Source: Pseudomonas pergaminensis (GTDB lineage: Bacteria; Pseudomonadota; Gammaproteobacteria; Pseudomonadales; Pseudomonadaceae). Taken from it: a stretch of 64,000 bases of DNA. The translations under genes and the position numbers were made by a program. Every line of letters starts with the position of its first letter. Position 1 is the first letter of the stretch. Positions 50,631-57,779 of this stretch are shown here, one piece after another. The DNA lies in the NCBI RefSeq assembly GCF_024112395.2, contig NZ_CP078013.2:2542001-2606000 (forward strand). Reading direction: 5' to 3'. The notes under the pieces are model-generated. The model searched no databases. It worked only from the letters and a program-made list of their open reading frames with translations, and was not told the origin of the DNA.

Positions 50631-51238
50631 AGGGCAGGGCTCTTTTCTTTGGACAAATCCCAGATGTTCGGGAGGAAGGCGTTGGAATAACCGGAGATAA
50701 ACAGTTTCTCGCTGCCGTCGGGCTGGTACACCGCGCGGCGCACCGCACCGATATTGGCGCCGTACACATGGATGCTGATGGACACCTGGTCGCTGTGGGC
50801 ATTGCTCACCTGATGGATGTCACCGACCTTGGGCGACACGGCTTCCACCTGACCCGGCACCAACTGGATCGGCTTGCCTTCGGCAATCAGGCTGCCGTCG
50901 GGGGCGCGTTCGAACCCTTGGGAGAACTCTGAGCCGCGTAACATCCCAATCAGTCCCCATACCCGGTGGTCGTGGATCGGTGTGCTTTGCCCCGGCCCCC
51001 ACACAAAACTGACGATGCTGAAGCGCTGGCGCGAATCGGCATGCAGCAAGAACTGCTGGTAGCGCTCGGGGTCGGGTTGGGCGTATTCATCGGGGAGCCA
51101 GTCATCATGGCTGACCAACTGTGCCAGTAGCTTGCCGCCACGGTGCAGCAGGTCGCCTTCGCGTGGATTGCCGTCGATCAATTCCGCCAGGGCGCCTATG
51201 AAGGCTCTGAGTCTCTCGGGGTGTCGGGCCTGGGTCAT
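50627..51238 (-). CDS. Thiol dioxygenase, 3-mercaptopropionate dioxygenase type
   Basis: This 203-residue cupin iron enzyme adds O2 to a thiol to give a sulfinate. The iron ligands are His89, His91 (PIHDHRVWG) and His142 (GDIHQV). Ser155, His157 and Tyr159 form the family triad (SISIHVY). Gln62 and Arg168 match by number the residues known in the P. aeruginosa enzyme that prefers 3-mercaptopropionate over cysteine, rather than the Arg60 of cysteine dioxygenases. It is translationally coupled to the rhodanese gene and divergent from a CysB-like regulator. This order recalls the PA2601-PA2603 region of P. aeruginosa. Confidence 0.9.
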   Translation of the reverse strand: MTQARHPERLRAFIGALAELIDGNPREGDLLHRGGKLLAQLVSHDDWLPDEYAQPDPERYQQFLLHADSRQRFSIVSFVWGPGQSTPIHDHRVWGLIGMLRGSEFSQGFERAPDGSLIAEGKPIQLVPGQVEAVSPKVGDIHQVSNAHSDQVSISIHVYGANIGAVRRAVYQPDGSEKLFISGYSNAFLPNIWDLSKEKSPAL

Positions 51239-51455
51239 GACAATTCCATCGTGTGGTCGGTGGTGATGGGTTTATCTAAGCATAATGTTTATATTTAATA
51301 TGCTATTTTTTAATGATTAGCTTATAGCCGAAGGTAATTTAGAACCGGTCTGAATAGCGTTAGACGTTATCGATTACAGCGCGGGCTATCCAGGCCGCGT
51401 TCGTGCAACTATGCTTCACACACATCTTAATGACTGTTCTCTATGTGCGGCCCAA
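51239..51455. promoter_or_regulatory. AT-rich divergent control region of thiol dioxygenase and LysR genes
   Basis: These 217 bases, much AT-richer than the genes around them (for example TTTATATTTAATATGC near 51290), separate the divergent dioxygenase operon and LysR gene. LysR proteins normally bind such regions. No exact operator is claimed. Confidence 0.5.
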
Positions 51456-52361
51456 ATGAAAATTGACGATATCGATGCCTTTGTCGAAGTGATTCGTTGC
51501 CAGTCCATCAGCCATGCCGCCGAGTCGTTGCAACTGACCCAGCCGGCCATCACCCGCCGCGTGCAGAACTTCGAGCAGGCGCTGGGTGTGGAGCTGTTCG
51601 ACCGCAATACCAAGCCCCTCAAGCCTACGCTGATCGGCACCCGTGTCTACGAACAGTGCCGGCTGATCCTGCGCGAGATGGATGCCCTGCGCGAGCTGGT
51701 GGCCACCGACGCACCGCCCACCGGCCTGCTGCGCCTGGGCGTGCCGCAGACCATCGGCGATGTGGTGCTGCTGGACGCGCTCAAGCACTTGCGCACCGAA
51801 TACCCCGAGCTGCGGGCCCAGGTCGCCACCGGCTGGGGCAGCCAATTGGTCGGCAAGATCGAGCGCGGCGAGCTGGATGCAGCGGCGGCGTTGTTCCCGG
51901 CGGGCAAGATCTTCCCGGACAACATCGTCGGTGAGTCCATCGGCAAGATGGAACTGGTGGTGGTGTGCGCCAAGGCGCAGTTGCCGAAGAAGCCGTGCAA
52001 GCTGGCGGATGTGTACCAGAACGGTTGGATCCTCAACCCGGATGGTTGCGGCTTCCGTGCGGGCTTGCAGCGGACTTTGTCCGATCAGGGCCTGGCCCTG
52101 CGGGTGAACCTGGAAACCTTCGGCACCGAGTTGCAATTGGGCCTGGTGGCGGACGGCCTGGGCCTGGGCCTGGTGCCACGGCCGTTACTGGAGCGCAGCG
52201 CCCACCGCGAGCACTTGGCGGTGATGCCGCTCAAGGACTTCAAGCCGGTGATGGACCTGTGGCTGATCTACCCGCACTTCCTGGGCAACCTGCAAGGGCC
52301 GGTGGATGCATTTGGCAAGCTGGTCGCGAACTCCCTGCACAAGATCCGCAACGCCGCCTGA
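51456..52361 (+). CDS. LysR-family regulator, CysB/Cbl-like context
   Basis: This 301-residue protein has a winged helix-turn-helix (IDDIDAFVEVIRCQSISHAA, then QPAITRRVQNFEQALGVE) and a LysR effector domain with a GFRAGLQ segment. ATG 51456 (MKIDDIDAF) was chosen because it aligns with the usual LysR start; the frame stays open 15 codons upstream. It is divergent from the thiol dioxygenase-rhodanese operon and is its most likely regulator, responding perhaps to a thiol or to sulfur supply. The effector is not known. Confidence 0.88.
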   Translation: MKIDDIDAFVEVIRCQSISHAAESLQLTQPAITRRVQNFEQALGVELFDRNTKPLKPTLIGTRVYEQCRLILREMDALRELVATDAPPTGLLRLGVPQTIGDVVLLDALKHLRTEYPELRAQVATGWGSQLVGKIERGELDAAAALFPAGKIFPDNIVGESIGKMELVVVCAKAQLPKKPCKLADVYQNGWILNPDGCGFRAGLQRTLSDQGLALRVNLETFGTELQLGLVADGLGLGLVPRPLLERSAHREHLAVMPLKDFKPVMDLWLIYPHFLGNLQGPVDAFGKLVANSLHKIRNAA

Positions 52362-52380
52362 CTCTGGATTCCCTCTCTTT

Positions 52381-52463
52381 GTAGGCGCCGGCTTGCCGGC
52401 GATGAGGCCCCCGAGATACGTGCAGGGCTCAAGGGCGCCATCGCCGGCAAACCGGACTCCTAC
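52381..52463. repeat. REPIN after the LysR gene
   Basis: GTAGGCGCCGGCTTGCCGGC at 52381 with an imperfect complement ending at 52463; the arms have diverged by a few bases. Confidence 0.75.
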
Positions 52464-52594
52464 AGGCGAATGCGGTGCTGTGGTGGTTATGAAAAAAAAT
52501 AATAATTAGCTTAGATTAAAATGTGCTTTTTATTATCTTTTTGCATCCCATAGGCTTGCCTGGAAGTCCTTAAGGCCATCCAGGAAGTTTTGCC

Positions 52595-53389
52595 ATGAGC
52601 AGCGTCACCTCGATTTCCAGTGTTTCCAACAACGTTCGCCAACGCGTCACTCCGGAAGAATGGGAAGTGCGCGTCAAATTGGCCGCCGCCTATCGCCTGG
52701 CGGCCTTGTACAAGTGGACCGATCACATCTACACCCACTTCTCCGCCCGCGTGCCAGGCCCGGAGGAGCATTTCCTGATCAATGCCTTTGGGCTGCTGTT
52801 CGATGAAATCAGCGCGTCCAACCTGGTCAAGGTCGACCTCGACGGCACCATCGTCGACGATCCCACTGGCCTGGGTATTAACTACGCCGGCTACGTGATC
52901 CACAGCGCCATCCACGGCGCGCGCCACGACCTGCAAGCGGTGTTGCACACCCACACACGTGACGGCATTGCGGTGTCGGCGCAAAAAGACGGCCTGCTGC
53001 CGATCTCCCAGCATTCCATTGGCTTCTCCGGGCGGGTGGCGTACCACGGGTATGAAGGCGTGGCCCTGGACCTGGACGAGCGTGAGCGGCTGGTTGCGGA
53101 CTTGGGTGACAAGAGTGTGATGATCTTGCGCAACCATGGCTTGTTGACGGCGGGTGTGAGTGTTGAGCATGCGTTTCAGCAACTGCAGCAGTTGGAGCGT
53201 GCGTGCAATATCCAGGTGGCGGCGCAGGCGGCGGGGAATGCGGAGTTGATCTTTCCGCCGAGGGAGGTGGTGGAGAAGGTTGAGCAGCAGGCCAAGGTGT
53301 TTGCCAGTGGGGAAGGGCCGGGCGTGGCGCGGCATTGGAATGCGTTGATTCGGCAGTTGGAGCGCAGTGATATCGACTACAAGAATTGA
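52595..53389 (+). CDS. Class II aldolase/adducin-family protein
   Basis: This 264-residue protein has the class II aldolase zinc-binding segments: HTHTRDG (about residues 114-120) and RNHGLLTAG with a late His (about 176). Catalytic details differ from fuculose-phosphate aldolase, so the substrate is open; many relatives in Pseudomonas lie near sulfonate genes. An AT-rich stretch and a short gap precede the ATG, with AGGAAG upstream. It stands alone in direction between the LysR gene and a repeat-rich gap. Confidence 0.87.
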   Translation: MSSVTSISSVSNNVRQRVTPEEWEVRVKLAAAYRLAALYKWTDHIYTHFSARVPGPEEHFLINAFGLLFDEISASNLVKVDLDGTIVDDPTGLGINYAGYVIHSAIHGARHDLQAVLHTHTRDGIAVSAQKDGLLPISQHSIGFSGRVAYHGYEGVALDLDERERLVADLGDKSVMILRNHGLLTAGVSVEHAFQQLQQLERACNIQVAAQAAGNAELIFPPREVVEKVEQQAKVFASGEGPGVARHWNALIRQLERSDIDYKN

Positions 53390-53413
53390 GTCGGGCGTTA
53401 CCTGTGGGAAGTC

Positions 53414-53847
53414 GACCACAGTCTAACTGTAGCCCTGCGATCCAAATGTGGGAGTTGGCTTGCCTGCGAAGACGGCCTGACAGCCGACAGCAATCTAACT
53501 GCCACCCCACGATCCAAATGTGGGAGCTGGCTTGCCTGCGAAGGCGGCCTGGCAGCCGACAGCAATCTAACTGCCACCCCACGATCCAAATGTGGGAGCT
53601 GGCTTGCCTGCGAAGGCGGCCTGACAGCCGACCACAATCTAACTGTCATCCCGCGATTCAAAAATGTGGGAGCTGGCTTGCCTGCGAAGACGGCCTAACA
53701 GCCGACAGCAATCTAACTGCCACCCCACGATCCAAATGTGGGAGCTGGCTTGCCTGCGAAGACGGCCTAACAGCCGACCACGCTCTGACTGTTGCCCCGC
53801 GATCCAAATGTGGGAGCGGGCTTGCTCGCGAAGGCGGCCTGACAGCC
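53414..53847 (+). repeat. Six-unit tandem array of REP-containing 72-bp repeats
   Basis: Units start at 53414, 53486, 53558, 53630, 53704 and 53776; five are 72 bp and one is 74 bp. Each reads GAC(C/A)..., CTAACTG, then ATCCAAATGTGGGAGC, TTGCCTGCGAAG and CGGCCTGACAGCC. All REP cores face the same way, unlike paired REPINs. The last unit has switched to the GGGCTTGCTCGCGAA subtype. Together with element C and the 12-bp repeat this fills the gap 53390-54355, which has no credible gene. Confidence 0.9.
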
Positions 53848-54134
53848 GACCAGAATGTTGGATCAGACCAGGTACATATCCGTTATTTAGGTAACGGCCG
53901 CTTATGGTTCCGCTCTTACAGCGGCTCACTTTTGGAAAGGCCCAAAAGTAAGCAAAAGGCCTTCGCCCCAACACTCGGCACCTCGCCTAGGCTCGGTGTG
54001 CCCGTAATCCGACAGGTATTTGGGGGGCCGCCGCCACGCGCCATCCATGGCGCGGGGCGGCTAAACCGGCATCCCTGCCGGTTTACCCCCCAAATCCCTA
54101 TCGAATTCCGGCCAGCGTGTTTGACGGGGCGCCT

Positions 54135-54210
54135 AAGAGCAAGAGCAAAAGCAAGAGCAAAAGCAAGAGCAAAAGCAAGAGCAAAAGCAAGAGCAAAAGC
54201 AAGAGCAAGA
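54135..54210 (+). repeat. 12-bp short tandem repeat (AGCAAGAGCAAA type)
   Basis: About six copies of AGCAAGAGCAAA in a row inside element C, at the place where elements A and B have a few AAGATCAAAAGC-type bases. It looks like replication slippage. Confidence 0.88.
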
Positions 54211-54254
54211 GCGGCTCGCTTCGCATTGTGGGTACGCGGTGGGTACGCGGTTTT

Positions 54255-54339
54255 GTAGGAGCTGGCTTGCCGGCGATGCAGGCACCGTTGTAATCAGGCA
54301 GACCGAATCGATGCCATCGCCGGCAAGCCAGCTCCTACA
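54255..54339. repeat. REPIN at the end of element C
   Basis: GTAGGAGCTGGCTTGCCGGC at 54255 with its complement ending at 54339, 17 bases from the stop of the SsuD-like gene. Confidence 0.85.
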
Positions 54340-54355
54340 TGGGGTGTGCTTTGTC

Positions 54356-55438
54356 TTAAGCGACCTGTTTGGCTTGCTCGCGTTCAGCGACGAGCTGGCG
54401 GGTGAGGGGGATCAAACGCTTGCCGTAGTCGATGGCATCATTCAGGGGGTCAAAGCCACGGATCAGGAAGGTGGTGATGCCCAGGTCGTAGTAGTCCAGC
54501 AGCGCTTGCGCAACTTGCTCGGCTGTGCCGACCAGCGAGGTGGAGTTGCCCTGGGCGCCCAGTAACGCCGCGATCCCTGTCCACAAACGCTTATCCAAAC
54601 GTGACCCTTGCGCCGCCGCTGCCAGTAACCGGCGTGAGCCTTCATTCGGCGGTTCACGCCGCACAAAGCCATTTTTCTCGGCCAGTTCGGTGGCTTGCTG
54701 CAGGATCTTGTCGGCCCGCGCCCATGCCAGTTCTTCGGTTTCGGCGAGGATCGGCCGAAGCGACAGGCTGAAGCGAATCGTGCGCCCATGCTTGGCCGCT
54801 TCGGCGCGGACCTGGGTCACGATCTCGCGCACTTGCTCGTAGGTTTCGCCCCACAGTGCATACACATCAGCGTGTTTGCCGGCCACTTCAATCGCCGCTG
54901 TAGAGGAGCCGCCGAAGTACAGCGGGATATGGGGCTGCTGCGGCGATTTCACCGTGGAGTGCGCGCCTTCGACCTGGTAGTAGGTGCCCTTGAAGTCGAA
55001 GGGCTGTTCGCGGGTCCATTCCTGGCGCACCACGCTCAGGTATTCGTCGGTGCGGGCGTAGCGTTCGTCCTTGCCGATGTGGCTGCCATCGGCGCGCAGT
55101 TCGCGGTCGTCGCCGCCGGTGATGATGTGCACGGCCGTGCGTCCACCGTTGAACACGTCCAGGGTAGCGAACTGGCGGGCAGCCAGGGTGGGCTGGGTGA
55201 AGCCGGGTCGGTGGGCGATGAGGAATTGCAGCTTTTTGGTCACGCTGGCAGCGTGGGAGGCGATCAATGTGCTGTCCGGGCTGTTGGAGTGGAAGGCTAC
55301 CAGCGCACGGTCGAAGCCGGCATCTTCGTGGGCGCGGGCCACGGTCTCGACGTAGTCGGGTTGCAGGGTAGGGCCACTGCGTGGATGGATTTCGGAGGCG
55401 TGGTGGCCGCCGATGTAGCCGATGAATTCGATGCTCAT
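54356..55438 (-). CDS. SsuD-like FMN-dependent alkanesulfonate monooxygenase
   Basis: This 360-residue luciferase-like flavoenzyme has the alkanesulfonate monooxygenase pattern: AHEDAGFDRALVAFHSNSPD, LIAHRPGFTQPTLAARQFAT, GGRTAVHIITGG, DERYARTDEYL and PLYFGGSS. It would split a sulfonate to sulfite and an aldehyde with FMNH2 from a reductase not present here. ATG 55438 has AAGGAC upstream. It is a single gene, but its upstream region shares two blocks with the binding-protein operon at 48.7 kb, which suggests co-regulation. Confidence 0.9.
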   Translation of the reverse strand: MSIEFIGYIGGHHASEIHPRSGPTLQPDYVETVARAHEDAGFDRALVAFHSNSPDSTLIASHAASVTKKLQFLIAHRPGFTQPTLAARQFATLDVFNGGRTAVHIITGGDDRELRADGSHIGKDERYARTDEYLSVVRQEWTREQPFDFKGTYYQVEGAHSTVKSPQQPHIPLYFGGSSTAAIEVAGKHADVYALWGETYEQVREIVTQVRAEAAKHGRTIRFSLSLRPILAETEELAWARADKILQQATELAEKNGFVRREPPNEGSRRLLAAAAQGSRLDKRLWTGIAALLGAQGNSTSLVGTAEQVAQALLDYYDLGITTFLIRGFDPLNDAIDYGKRLIPLTRQLVAEREQAKQVA

Positions 55439-55475
55439 GGTCTGTCCTTATCGTGGGCGTGATCTTGTGCGGGAT

Positions 55476-55577
55476 GGTCACCTCCACCGGGCAAGGGGTC
55501 GGTTATTCGCGTTCAAAATAGGGGCAGGGGGCAGGGCTGTAAAATGCCGATTGGTTCTAACCTAATTATTAAAATAT
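55476..55577 (-). promoter_or_regulatory. Candidate sulfur-responsive promoter and leader of the SsuD-like gene
   Basis: The leader block at 55476-55503 reads ACCGACCCCTTGCCC, then GGTGGAGGTGACC on the coding strand. The AT-rich block TAATTATTAAAATAT lies at 55563-55577 on the plus strand. They lie 38 and 125 bases from the start codon, against 36 and 123 for the operon at 48737. Confidence 0.6.
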
Positions 55578-55693
55578 CGAATCTTTGCTTTGTTGGTGTA
55601 TCAGTAATTTGCATTTTTATCGCCTTCAGCTGGCGCCGGGTTGCCCAAGGCTGACCGGAGATAACGTTGTGTTTTCCCCTGCGCTGAGGTCTG

Positions 55694-56350
55694 ATGGGCG
55701 CCGAAACGGGCACGCCAGGTTGGGGATGTATGCGGGCAGAACTTGCGCACTATGGCGGTATCACCGTCATGATTCCGGCCGCCATCATCATTGCGGTGTG
55801 GCTGAGGTATTCCAACCCTTGGGCACTGCGCGCCTGGGTAATCACTGTTGGCGTGACCTATTCGATTGTTGCCTTCAGCAAGTTGCTGTTCAAAGGCTGG
55901 GGCTTATCGTTCGAGCCTTTGGGTATTGCCGTATTAAGCGGACATGCCATGAATACCTGCCTGATGCTGACCGTGGGACTCAGCCTGTTGGCGCGCCAGT
56001 TCAATCCGGTACTCCGTTGGCCGGCAGCCGGGGCAGGGTTATTGGCGAGCGCCTGGTTCAGTGCTTATTGCGTCGCGCCTTACATCCATCCGCTGAACGA
56101 AGCCTTGGCCGGTGCGACGCTGGGCGCGGTGGCGGCGATTGCTTTTCTGTGGCGAATTGAACGCGCCGACATCAAGGTGTCCCCCTCGTTTATCGGCGGC
56201 GGACTGGTGGTGTTACTGGTCTGCGCGCTGGTGCCAAAATACAACGCCGAGTTGCTGCTCAACCGTGTCGCGATCACGTTGTCGGGTGCTGAACACGCCC
56301 ATCAAACGCCTTCCTGGCGGCTGGATGCGGCACACACAAAGGCCGAGTAA
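55694..56350 (+). CDS. PAP2-like integral membrane protein
   Basis: This protein of about 218 residues has five or six hydrophobic helices. It has a LSGHAMNT segment and IHPLNEALAGATLGA, which recall the SGH and HxxxD motifs of PAP2 lipid phosphatases. The first motif (K..RP) is not seen, and Glu stands where Asp is usual, so activity is uncertain. The frame is closed by a stop at 55685, so ATG 55694 (GAGGT close by) and ATG 55730 are the candidate starts. Near an exopolysaccharide cluster it could act on undecaprenyl-linked lipids, which is inference only. Confidence 0.65.
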   Translation: MGAETGTPGWGCMRAELAHYGGITVMIPAAIIIAVWLRYSNPWALRAWVITVGVTYSIVAFSKLLFKGWGLSFEPLGIAVLSGHAMNTCLMLTVGLSLLARQFNPVLRWPAAGAGLLASAWFSAYCVAPYIHPLNEALAGATLGAVAAIAFLWRIERADIKVSPSFIGGGLVVLLVCALVPKYNAELLLNRVAITLSGAEHAHQTPSWRLDAAHTKAE

Positions 56351-56634
56351 GTCACCAGGTCCAGCGCCCGGTGGCTGTCCACCATCAGTTCCAGCAACAC
56401 CGTCTGCGCATTGAAACGCCGCATGTCGCCGCGCCGCCGCGCCTCGTTCATCTGCTTTAGCAGCGTATGGGTGATCTGCTGCGGTGAGCTGCCGTGCAAC
56501 TGCTCAAGCCAACGGCCGATGGCCTGGGTATTGCGCCGGTATTGCGTACCCACTGGCGGCTCGGCGAAACCTTCGAACATCCCGGTGAGTTTTCTCAGCG
56601 CATAGCTACGTATCACATCATCCAACAGGCTCAT
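56302..56634 (-). CDS. Small protein of unknown function (second of a pair)
   Basis: This 110-residue protein is mostly helical and charged, without membrane helix or signal peptide (MSLLDDVIRSYALRKLTGMF start). I do not recognise the family. The start overlaps the stop of the next upstream gene (ATGA), and codon use is Pseudomonas-like, which argues that it is real. Its last 49 bases overlap the convergent PAP2-like gene. Confidence 0.6.
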   Translation of the reverse strand: MSLLDDVIRSYALRKLTGMFEGFAEPPVGTQYRRNTQAIGRWLEQLHGSSPQQITHTLLKQMNEARRRGDMRRFNAQTVLLELMVDSHRALDLVTYSAFVCAASSRQEGV

Positions 56635-56939
56635 GGCCGCTTCTCGGTGCCGCAGATGTTCGCCAGCAACTCGGCGGTCTTGACCAGCATGAACTGGCTG
56701 TCACCGCGACTTTCCACGCACAGGCACACCGACAGTGCATCACTCACCTGCAACTTGAAACGCCAATCGGCGAACACCATCGACAGTCCAGAACAGGACT
56801 CATCGCTGTCCAGGGAATTGTCGCGGTATAACACCTGCATGCGCTCGACGACGCGGGTCGAGTTATTCACTTCGACATGAATATTTCCCGAAGAAGGAAA
56901 TAGGCCAATACGCTCTACCAATAACTTTGACATGTTCAT
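56631..56939 (-). CDS. Small protein of unknown function (first of a pair)
   Basis: This 102-residue protein starts MNMSKLLVERIGLFPSSGN. It has alternating strand-like segments (HVEVNN, RMQVLYRD, RFKLQVSDALSVCLCVE) and one C-terminal helix, with no signal peptide. Its size and the coupling to a small helical partner recall secretion chaperones, but I see no motif to support that. It is divergent from the exopolysaccharide genes. Confidence 0.55.
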   Translation of the reverse strand: MNMSKLLVERIGLFPSSGNIHVEVNNSTRVVERMQVLYRDNSLDSDESCSGLSMVFADWRFKLQVSDALSVCLCVESRGDSQFMLVKTAELLANICGTEKRP

Positions 56940-57159
56940 GGCCGTCTCTTGGTTGTTGCGGTCAGGCGGCACTTTATTCTGTGGGAGGGCAAAAGTATTG
57001 GAATGTTATTTTTAGTCGGTTATGCCGGGTGTTGTTATTTTTAGTCTGCCTCGGCAGGTGGTCGAAGTGCCGAGGTTGTGACCATAATCGCCTCGCTGCT
57101 TGAAGTAAGGTCATCCCTTTTACTACCGGGTTAATACAGTCGGCGCGTGGGAGGTTGCC

Positions 57160-57609
57160 TTGTTCAATAGGATTTTGATTGTGTGTGTCGGCAATATTTG
57201 TCGCAGCCCCACGGCAGAACAATTATTGCGCAATGCGCTGGCACACTCCGCGATAGAAGTGAGTTCTGCGGGGTTGGCCGCATTGCGTGACAGCCCGCTG
57301 GAGCCCACGGCTCTGCAGGTGCTGGAAGAGCATGGGCATGCACCGGTTTCACACAGGGCACGTCAACTGACAAGCGCTGCGGTGAGTGACGCGGATCTTG
57401 TATTAGTGATGGAGCAACGGCATATCGGCGGGGTACTCAGCCTCGCCCCTGAAGCACGGGGCAAAGTGTTCCTGCTGGGTAAATGGCAATACAACCGCGA
57501 GATCATGGACCCTTATCGTCAAGGCAAACCAGCCTTTGTTCATGCCTATGCGTTAATAGAACAAGCGGCTCAGGCGTGGGCGCAAAAGTTGGTCGGTCAA
57601 GTGGGTTGA
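57160..57609 (+). CDS. wzb: Low-molecular-weight protein tyrosine phosphatase (Wzb-like)
   Basis: This 149-residue enzyme has the P-loop CVGNICRSPTAE (CX5R, nucleophile Cys9 and Arg15) and the general acid in MDPYRQG. It removes phosphate from the Wzc tyrosine tail and so helps set polysaccharide chain export. The start is a TTG at 57160 with a strong GGGAGG five bases upstream; no ATG fits the conserved N-terminus. It is the first gene of the exopolysaccharide cluster, 170 bases before wzc. Confidence 0.9.
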   Translation: MFNRILIVCVGNICRSPTAEQLLRNALAHSAIEVSSAGLAALRDSPLEPTALQVLEEHGHAPVSHRARQLTSAAVSDADLVLVMEQRHIGGVLSLAPEARGKVFLLGKWQYNREIMDPYRQGKPAFVHAYALIEQAAQAWAQKLVGQVG

Positions 57610-57779
57610 AGTTGTCATGTCGCACACTTGATAAGTTCTGCGTTAACCGTGTGAAAGCGTGTGTTGTCGGCCACGAGCCAGCGTATGGGTATTGGGTGAA
57701 GCCGTTAAACGTGCATGGAACCGGGCGTCTTGCACCCTGTGCCATTCCTTGACTATTGGTTGGAAAAAAGAACTGACTT

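Larger units (their letters stand above)
53872..54339. repeat. Truncated inverted-repeat element C
   Basis: It begins with GTACATATCCGTT as in elements A and B and follows the left arm of B through the GCGCCATCCATGGCGC palindrome to GACGGGGCGCCTAAGA and a central REPIN. The right arm and the AACGGATATGTAC end are missing; the end of the SsuD-like gene follows at once. Confidence 0.75.

Noticed and set aside
51318..52520. Shared short motif TTAGCTTA upstream of the LysR gene and of the class II aldolase gene
   Set aside because: Eight bases in AT-rich DNA are expected by chance; not enough to claim a common operator.
53414..53847. Possible CRISPR array
   Set aside because: Units are near-identical over the full 72 bases, so there are no unique spacers, and no cas gene is near.
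53386..54258. An open frame of 290 codons across the tandem repeats
   Set aside because: It translates REP units and the 12-bp repeat (Ala-Arg-Ala-Lys runs) and has no ribosome site; it exists only because the 72-bp unit is a multiple of three.
56631..56939. Type III secretion chaperone
   Set aside because: Size and pairing are suggestive, but there is no family motif and no secretion gene nearby.
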